From positions 1 to 19,712 of the forward strand of contig CACLMO010000016.1 of assembly GCA_902608065.1 (NCBI GenBank): DNA of 19,712 bases, given 5' to 3'. This DNA is from an uncultured Pelagibacteraceae bacterium (GTDB taxonomy: Bacteria > Pseudomonadota > Alphaproteobacteria > Pelagibacterales > Pelagibacteraceae). A program made the position numbers and the translations under genes. Numbering within the stretch: the first letter of the stretch is position 1; each line of letters starts with the position of its first letter. The notes under the pieces were generated by a model that had not been told where the DNA came from, made no database searches, and saw only the letters and a list, made by a program, of their open reading frames with translations. Below, piece by piece: positions 15,601 to 19,712 of this stretch.

Positions 15601-16887
15601 ATGATGGATAAATATTTCGACTATAGAAAACATAAGACGGATTTTAAAACAGAAGTAATAGCCGGAGTTTCTACTTTCTTAACAATGGCATACATTATGT
15701 TTTTAAATCCAGTCATACTTGCTGATGGTGGGTTTGACTTTGGTGGTGTTTTCACAGCTACAGTTTTGGCGACAGCCTTAGCTTGTTTTATAGCTGCATT
15801 TTACGCCAAGACTTGGCCTGTTGGACTAGCACCTGGAATGGGTATCAACGCATTCATAGCTTACGGCGTTTGTTTGGGTATGAACTATACTCCCGCTGAA
15901 GCTCTTGGAGCTGTACTTGTTGCCGGCGTGCTCTTCTTAATAATTTCACTAACTCCAGTAAGAGCTTGGCTAATCAACTCAATTCCAAAAAGTTTAAAAC
16001 TTGGAATTGGTGCTGGAATAGGTTTGTTCTTAGCAATCATTGGTTTTGAAATTATGGGATTGACTGGTGACCATCCAGTTACACTTGTAACTCTTGGTGA
16101 TCTTAGCAACCCATTACTTCTTTTAGGTGCCGGTGCATTTATATCAATGATCGTAATGGAAAAATACAAGATCAAAGGAAACATTATCATTGGAATCATT
16201 GCCTTTAGTATTATTGCTTGGGTAACTGGTTTAGCAAAATTTAATGGTGTTGCTTCTGCTCCACCTCCAATGACGCACTTGTTTGCATTTGATTTGGGTG
16301 CTGCGCTTTCAGCTTCAATGGTAACAGTAATTTTTACTCTGTTCTTCATTGACTTTTTTGATACTGCAGGAACTTTAACTAGTGTTGCAAATGTTTCGGG
16401 CAAACTTGGAAAAGACGGAAAAATCCAAGACATCGACAAAGCTATGCTTTCAGACAGCGCATCGACTGTTGCCGGAGCCTTAATGGGTACAAGCACAGTT
16501 ACTACATATGTAGAATCTGCTGCTGGTGTAAAAGCTGGTGGAAGAACAGGAATGACTTCGCTTGTAATAGGACTTTTATTCTTAGCTTGTATATTCCTTG
16601 CTCCATTAGCAACAAGCCTTCCGAAAGAAATAGATGGCGCTGCTTTAATTTATATAGCGACTCTTTTCGTTCGTAACATAGTAGATATTGAATGGGATGA
16701 TATTGCGGAATCAGGACCTGCGGTCCTTGCTATGATAGCAATGCCATTTACATATTCAATTTCACATGGAATAGCTTTAGCATTTATTTCTTATGCAGCC
16801 ATTAAAATCTGCACAGGAAAAACAGATGTTAGCCCTGCGATTTGGGTAATAGCGATAGCGAGCGTAATAAGTTTCGTTGTAGCTTAA
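15601..16887 (+). CDS. Purine base permease, AzgA/PbuG type (NCS2 superfamily)
   Basis: An inner-membrane proton symporter for adenine, guanine, hypoxanthine or xanthine. From the ATG at 15601 the protein is 428 residues with about 12-13 membrane helices. Family motifs are clear: EVIAGVSTFLTMAYIMFLNP at the N-terminus, PVGLAPGMGINAF, IGAGIGLFLAIIGFE, the FFIDFFDTAGTL signature and MGTSTVTTYVESAAGVKAGG, in which the Glu is thought to take part in substrate binding. The open frame begins at 15538, but 15601 is chosen because GGAGG at 15587-15591 lies 9 bases before it and the family homology starts at DYRKHKTDFKTE. It faces a Gpt-like gene across a shared terminator and lies near xdhB-guaD-puuD, which supports a purine substrate. 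Confidence 0.93.
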   Translation: MMDKYFDYRKHKTDFKTEVIAGVSTFLTMAYIMFLNPVILADGGFDFGGVFTATVLATALACFIAAFYAKTWPVGLAPGMGINAFIAYGVCLGMNYTPAEALGAVLVAGVLFLIISLTPVRAWLINSIPKSLKLGIGAGIGLFLAIIGFEIMGLTGDHPVTLVTLGDLSNPLLLLGAGAFISMIVMEKYKIKGNIIIGIIAFSIIAWVTGLAKFNGVASAPPPMTHLFAFDLGAALSASMVTVIFTLFFIDFFDTAGTLTSVANVSGKLGKDGKIQDIDKAMLSDSASTVAGALMGTSTVTTYVESAAGVKAGGRTGMTSLVIGLLFLACIFLAPLATSLPKEIDGAALIYIATLFVRNIVDIEWDDIAESGPAVLAMIAMPFTYSISHGIALAFISYAAIKICTGKTDVSPAIWVIAIASVISFVVA

Positions 16888-16905
16888 AAATTTAAATTTT
16901 TTATA

Positions 16906-16938
16906 GAAAAAGGGCCGGATTTATTCTGGCCCTTTTTT
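16906..16938. terminator. Strong bidirectional rho-independent terminator
   Basis: GGGCCGGA (16912-16919) pairs with TCTGGCCC (16925-16932) around a 5-base loop, flanked by an A run (16907-16911) and a T run (16933-16938) that extend the stem. The A and T runs make it work on either strand, suiting the convergent permease and phosphoribosyltransferase genes. The stop codon of the latter lies in the T run. Confidence 0.93.
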
Positions 16939-17461
16939 ATTTGGAATGTTTCTTTTTTATATCTTCAATTCTTATTTCTTCATAATGTTCAAAAGGCTGA
17001 ACGATCCAAGGGTTATCTGGTAATCTTACAGCGCAATAATCTGGTTCAAAAGTTGATTTCTTTTTTTTCCATAATGTAGCTGTTTTAATATCTTCAATTT
17101 TATTTTTTATCGGTTCATAATTTTTTAACCAATCCACACTTTTGTTTAAAGTAATTCCTGTATCAGAAAGATCGTCACATAATAGTATTTTTCCACCCAT
17201 ATTTTTTGCAATTGAACTCATCTCTCGCGAAAAAACTATATCGCCCTGCTCATCCTCAACACCTTTTCCGCTATAGGATTCAACTGCTAGATATGCACAT
17301 TTTAATTTAAAAACTCTGCTTAAAAGATCTATCATAGGAGCGCCACCACGCATAATACCTACAAGCAAAGTGGGTTTATAGCCACTCTCATGAATCATGA
17401 TAGCCAATTTTTCTACGGTCTTATTGTACTCATCCCAAGAAACAATTAATTTTTCCGACAT
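16937..17461 (-). CDS. gpt: Xanthine-guanine phosphoribosyltransferase-like protein
   Basis: Joins a purine base to PRPP to make a nucleotide, a salvage reaction. The 174-residue protein has the type I phosphoribosyltransferase fold: GIMRGGAPM loop, the PRPP-binding motif ILLCDDLSDTGITL at about 92-105, and a C-terminal hood with LPDNPWIVQPFEHYE, which corresponds to IPxDTWIEQPW of E. coli Gpt, where the Trp stacks on the purine. The N-terminus EKLIVSWDEY also matches Gpt. It is somewhat longer than E. coli Gpt (152). The preference among guanine, xanthine and hypoxanthine cannot be read directly. It diverges from the DUF1330 gene and may balance salvage against the breakdown operon nearby. 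Confidence 0.85.
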   Translation of the reverse strand: MSEKLIVSWDEYNKTVEKLAIMIHESGYKPTLLVGIMRGGAPMIDLLSRVFKLKCAYLAVESYSGKGVEDEQGDIVFSREMSSIAKNMGGKILLCDDLSDTGITLNKSVDWLKNYEPIKNKIEDIKTATLWKKKKSTFEPDYCAVRLPDNPWIVQPFEHYEEIRIEDIKKKHSK

Positions 17462-17513
17462 ATTAATTCTGCTATCATAGTTAAAAAAAACTTAATTAAA
17501 AAGGAGAAAATTT

Positions 17514-17804
17514 ATGTCAAAAGGAATTTGGATAGCTGTGTATGAAAAAATTGAAAACATGGAAACTTTGAAAAAATATGCTGCTAAAGCTACAACGGCT
17601 ATTGGTAAATATTCTGGAAAATTTATAGTAAGAGGAGGAAAAAATATGACTCTTGAAGGGAATCAATCACCAAGAACAGTAATAGTTGAATTTCCTACTT
17701 TTGAAGAAGCTAAGAGGTGTTACAATTCTGACGAGTACCAAGAAGCTCATAATATTTTAAAAGGCTCGGTAAAAAGAAATTTGCAAATTATAGAGGGAGT
17801 TTAA
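17514..17804 (+). CDS. DUF1330 family protein
   Basis: A 96-residue protein of the dimeric alpha/beta-barrel (ferredoxin-like) superfamily, DUF1330. Typical features are the start GIWIAVYEKI, KYAAKATTAIGKYSGKFIVRGG, and VIVEFPTFEEAKRCYNSDEYQEA near the middle to end, which is the family signature. No catalytic role has been settled for the family. AAGGAG at 17501-17506 lies 7 bases before the ATG. It stands alone on the + strand, divergent from the Gpt-like gene and with its TAA overlapping the puuD stop. The location inside a purine cluster hints at a link to purine metabolism, but this is inference. Confidence 0.88.
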   Translation: MSKGIWIAVYEKIENMETLKKYAAKATTAIGKYSGKFIVRGGKNMTLEGNQSPRTVIVEFPTFEEAKRCYNSDEYQEAHNILKGSVKRNLQIIEGV

Positions 17805-18643
17805 TTGCCTTCTTTTTTATTCTTTAGATTAACATAATACTGAATCATGCCAAAAATTATTGCTAGTATAAAAAGAATTATCCAGTTGTGTTTACTAGTC
17901 CAAACAAAAGATGCATGTCCACTTAACATTATAAACAAAACTAATAGTGTAATAATGTTGTTATGAACTGATCTCACCTTTGCTCTGAGTGAAAGATTTA
18001 AATCGAATTTTTCTTTTTTTGAAGCAGCTAAAGCTATTTTTTTACCGTTGGGAGCTATAACAAAAAATACGTTCATGGTCATTATACTTCCTAAAATAAT
18101 TCCTGATTGTAAAAAAGCAAATCGTGAACCATAAATTTTTGTTAAACTAAATGAAATAATAATACCAATAATTAAAAGCACAATAGGAAAAATAATTTTA
18201 TAATTTATTAACTTTGACCTACAAATAAAATCATAAATTATCCAGGACCCTATTATAGATAAAACCGAAATTGTTATAGCTAAAAAAGTAGAAATATTTT
18301 CATTTACTCTTTTGTCAATCATCAAAATATCTGCATTCACATAATAAATTAATATTAATAATGCTATTCCTGATAAAAAAGTTAAGTACGAAGTATATTT
18401 CCAAATAATTACATTATTTGGAACTTCTGCGGGTGGACCATGATACCTTGTCAGTTTATAATAATAACCACTATGTTGTAATATTCCACTAGCCTCAATA
18501 TCTTCCTCTTTTAAATTTTTTGGCAATTTATTATCTAGGTAATTAAAAGTAAATGAAGTTCCTACCCATAGTATAGCAAAAAAAACATGGCCCCATCTTA
18601 ATAAGATTTGAATCCATTTAGAAATATCAGGCAAAAATTCCAT
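17801..18643 (-). CDS. puuD: Urate hydroxylase PuuD-like membrane protein, without cytochrome c domain
   Basis: PuuD oxidises urate to 5-hydroxyisourate in the membrane. The 280-residue protein has about seven membrane helices: LLRWGHVFFAILWVGTSFTF with the conserved WxH near the N-terminus, then helices at about 80-100, 117-137, 150-168, 175-198, 232-250 and 256-274. Conserved His residues in RWGH, RYHG, VHNN and SGHA could bind haem. Well-described PuuD proteins are over 400 residues, with a C-terminal cytochrome c domain; here no CxxCH is present and the chain stops after the last helix. It directly abuts guaD upstream on the same strand, supporting a purine role. An alternative is another member of the same membrane-domain family. 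Confidence 0.82.
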   Translation of the reverse strand: MEFLPDISKWIQILLRWGHVFFAILWVGTSFTFNYLDNKLPKNLKEEDIEASGILQHSGYYYKLTRYHGPPAEVPNNVIIWKYTSYLTFLSGIALLILIYYVNADILMIDKRVNENISTFLAITISVLSIIGSWIIYDFICRSKLINYKIIFPIVLLIIGIIISFSLTKIYGSRFAFLQSGIILGSIMTMNVFFVIAPNGKKIALAASKKEKFDLNLSLRAKVRSVHNNIITLLVLFIMLSGHASFVWTSKHNWIILFILAIIFGMIQYYVNLKNKKEGN

Positions 18644-19108
18644 TTAATATTTAACCTTATCTTTTTTTTTATCCCATAATTCGAAAGCTTTCAAAGCTTC
18701 GGTTCTCATTAATTGAGCCATAGGAATTTTTCTTTCATCGATATTTTTTTTAAATTCTGAATAAATTAATGAATCATCAAAATCAATTTTTTGAGCATCT
18801 TTTCTGGTGTTAGCGTAGTATATTTTATCAATTCTCGCCCAGTAAATCGCAGATAAACACATGGGGCATGGCTCACATGTTGAATATAATTCACATCCAT
18901 TAAGACTAAAATTATTTAGCTTTTTACAAGCATTACGTATAGCCACAATTTCTCCGTGAGCAGTAGGATCGTTTGTTGGTGTAACTTTGTTTGAGCCTTC
19001 TGCTATAATTTTGTTATCCTTAACAATAACACTTCCGAATGGTCCTCCTCCTTCATTAACACTCTCAACAGAAAGCTCTATGGCTTTTTTCATAAATTCA
19101 TTTTTCAT
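18644..19108 (-). CDS. guaD: Guanine deaminase (cytidine deaminase superfamily)
   Basis: Converts guanine to xanthine and ammonia. The 154-residue protein has the zinc-site motifs of the superfamily: the HxE type in DPTAHGEIVAIRNAC, where the Glu shuttles the proton, and PCPMC in STCEPCPMCLSAIYWAR. The C-terminal FDDSLIYSEF segment is characteristic of the B. subtilis-type guanine deaminase, in contrast with tRNA adenosine deaminases, which share the zinc site but not this tail. It overlaps xdhB by the 4-base ATGA and ends immediately before puuD, so product and next enzyme are coexpressed: guanine to xanthine to urate. Confidence 0.9.
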   Translation of the reverse strand: MKNEFMKKAIELSVESVNEGGGPFGSVIVKDNKIIAEGSNKVTPTNDPTAHGEIVAIRNACKKLNNFSLNGCELYSTCEPCPMCLSAIYWARIDKIYYANTRKDAQKIDFDDSLIYSEFKKNIDERKIPMAQLMRTEALKAFELWDKKKDKVKY

Positions 19109-19712
19109 AATTTAGCTTTCAATTTATTTATGCTCATAAGTATTTTTTCTGGTGTAGCAGGCGCATCAATAATTGGTGTTATATCGTAATTTCCTACGGA
19201 TGAAATAGCATCTTTTATAGCAAAAAAAACTGACATTGCATTCATTAATGGTGGCTCACCAGTAGTCTTGGATTTATTCACCACATTTTCTTTATTTTTT
19301 CCTTCTTTAAAAATTTCTACATTAAATTTTTCAGGCATATCATTAACTGCTGGAATTTTGTAAGTGGAAGGCGAATGTGTTGAGATCTGACCATTTGTTT
19401 TCCATTTAACTTCTTCCATAGTTAGCCAGCCTGCGCCCTGTAAAAAACCTCCTTCAATTTGCCCAAGTTCGATAGCTGGATTAATAGCTTTTCCTGCGTC
19501 ATGTAATATATCAACTCTTAAAATTTTATTTTCTCCAGTTAGAGTATCAATCATTACCTCTGAAACCGCTGCTCCATAACAGAAATATAAAAATGGTCGG
19601 CCATGAAACTTTTTTTTATCAAATCGAATCTTTGGTGTTGAATAAAAACCTGAAGAAGATAATGAAACCCTATTTAAATAAGCCTCTTTAATTAATTTAT
19701 TAAATTTAAATG
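19105..19712 (-). CDS. xdhB: Xanthine dehydrogenase molybdopterin subunit, C-terminal part
   Basis: The large molybdenum-cofactor subunit that hydroxylates hypoxanthine and xanthine to urate. The frame is open from the right edge of the window, so the gene begins outside; about 202 C-terminal residues are present. Visible motifs are AYLNRVSLSSSGFYSTPKI, FLYFCYGAAVSEV, LRVDILHDAGKAINPA, LGQIEGGFLQGAGWLT and TGEPPLM, whose Glu is the catalytic base next to the molybdenum. An internal ATG at 19554 is not the start, because the homology runs through it. The gene ends in an ATGA overlap with guaD. Confidence 0.95.
   Translation of the reverse strand, partial: FKFNKLIKEAYLNRVSLSSSGFYSTPKIRFDKKKFHGRPFLYFCYGAAVSEVMIDTLTGENKILRVDILHDAGKAINPAIELGQIEGGFLQGAGWLTMEEVKWKTNGQISTHSPSTYKIPAVNDMPEKFNVEIFKEGKNKENVVNKSKTTGEPPLMNAMSVFFAIKDAISSVGNYDITPIIDAPATPEKILMSINKLKAKL

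Noticed and set aside
15885..16496. Antisense open frame of about 200 codons within the permease
   Set aside because: It mirrors the codon pattern of the permease on the other strand, has no ribosome binding site and encodes no recognisable domain.
18644..19108. Annotation as tRNA adenosine deaminase TadA
   Set aside because: The zinc site is shared, but the C-terminal FDDSLIYSEF segment and the xdhB/puuD neighbours fit guanine deaminase.
1..19712. tRNA or rRNA genes, insertion sequences, CRISPR arrays, prophage genes
   Set aside because: No cloverleaf, ribosomal RNA stretch, transposase-like frame, spaced repeat array or phage structural gene was seen on either strand.

Overview
The window is a very AT-rich, densely packed stretch of a streamlined alphaproteobacterial genome, most like the SAR11/Pelagibacterales group. 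The evidence is lysine- and isoleucine-rich proteins, very short or overlapping intergenic spaces, and the alphaproteobacterial gene order pyrF / trpBA / accD / folC facing trxA. This placement is inferred from composition and gene order; no phylogeny was run. There are no RNA genes, insertion sequences or CRISPR arrays. The longest non-coding gap is about 143 bases (15458-15600), so no stretch over 300 bases lacks a gene.

Region 1 (1-4833, + strand): the tail of an unidentified gene, then pyrF, a broken trpB, trpA, accD and folC. The order is the usual alphaproteobacterial one, but trpF is not between pyrF and trpB. All four proteins from trpB to folC carry substitutions in motifs that are nearly invariant in their families, while pyrF and trxA on either side look close to normal. 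trpB also has a one-base frameshift and an internal deletion that removes the phosphate-binding glycine loop. This co-diverged block is the most unusual thing in the window.

Region 2 (4830-10955, - strand): a six-gene run read from right to left: a class I aldolase of the DapA/NanA superfamily, a cyclopropane fatty acid synthase, an unrecognised coiled-coil protein with an extremely basic N-terminus, rmuC, sbcB (exonuclease I) and trxA. rmuC and sbcB are 6 bases apart and form a DNA-maintenance pair.

Region 3 (11001-15457): a family 9 glycosyltransferase, a membrane-anchored J-domain protein, an S9A oligopeptidase, a small heat-shock protein and a small lipoprotein. The heat-shock gene has a sigma-32-like promoter and a 5' leader that folds on paper into a two-hairpin ROSE-type RNA thermometer hiding the Shine-Dalgarno sequence and start codon.

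Region 4 (15538-19712): a purine uptake, salvage and breakdown cluster. A purine permease brings in bases; a Gpt-like phosphoribosyltransferase can return guanine or xanthine to nucleotides. The left-reading operon xdhB-guaD-puuD can take guanine to xanthine (GuaD), xanthine to urate (XDH) and urate onward (PuuD). A DUF1330 protein lies between the salvage gene and the operon. The PuuD lacks the cytochrome c domain usually found at its C-terminus.
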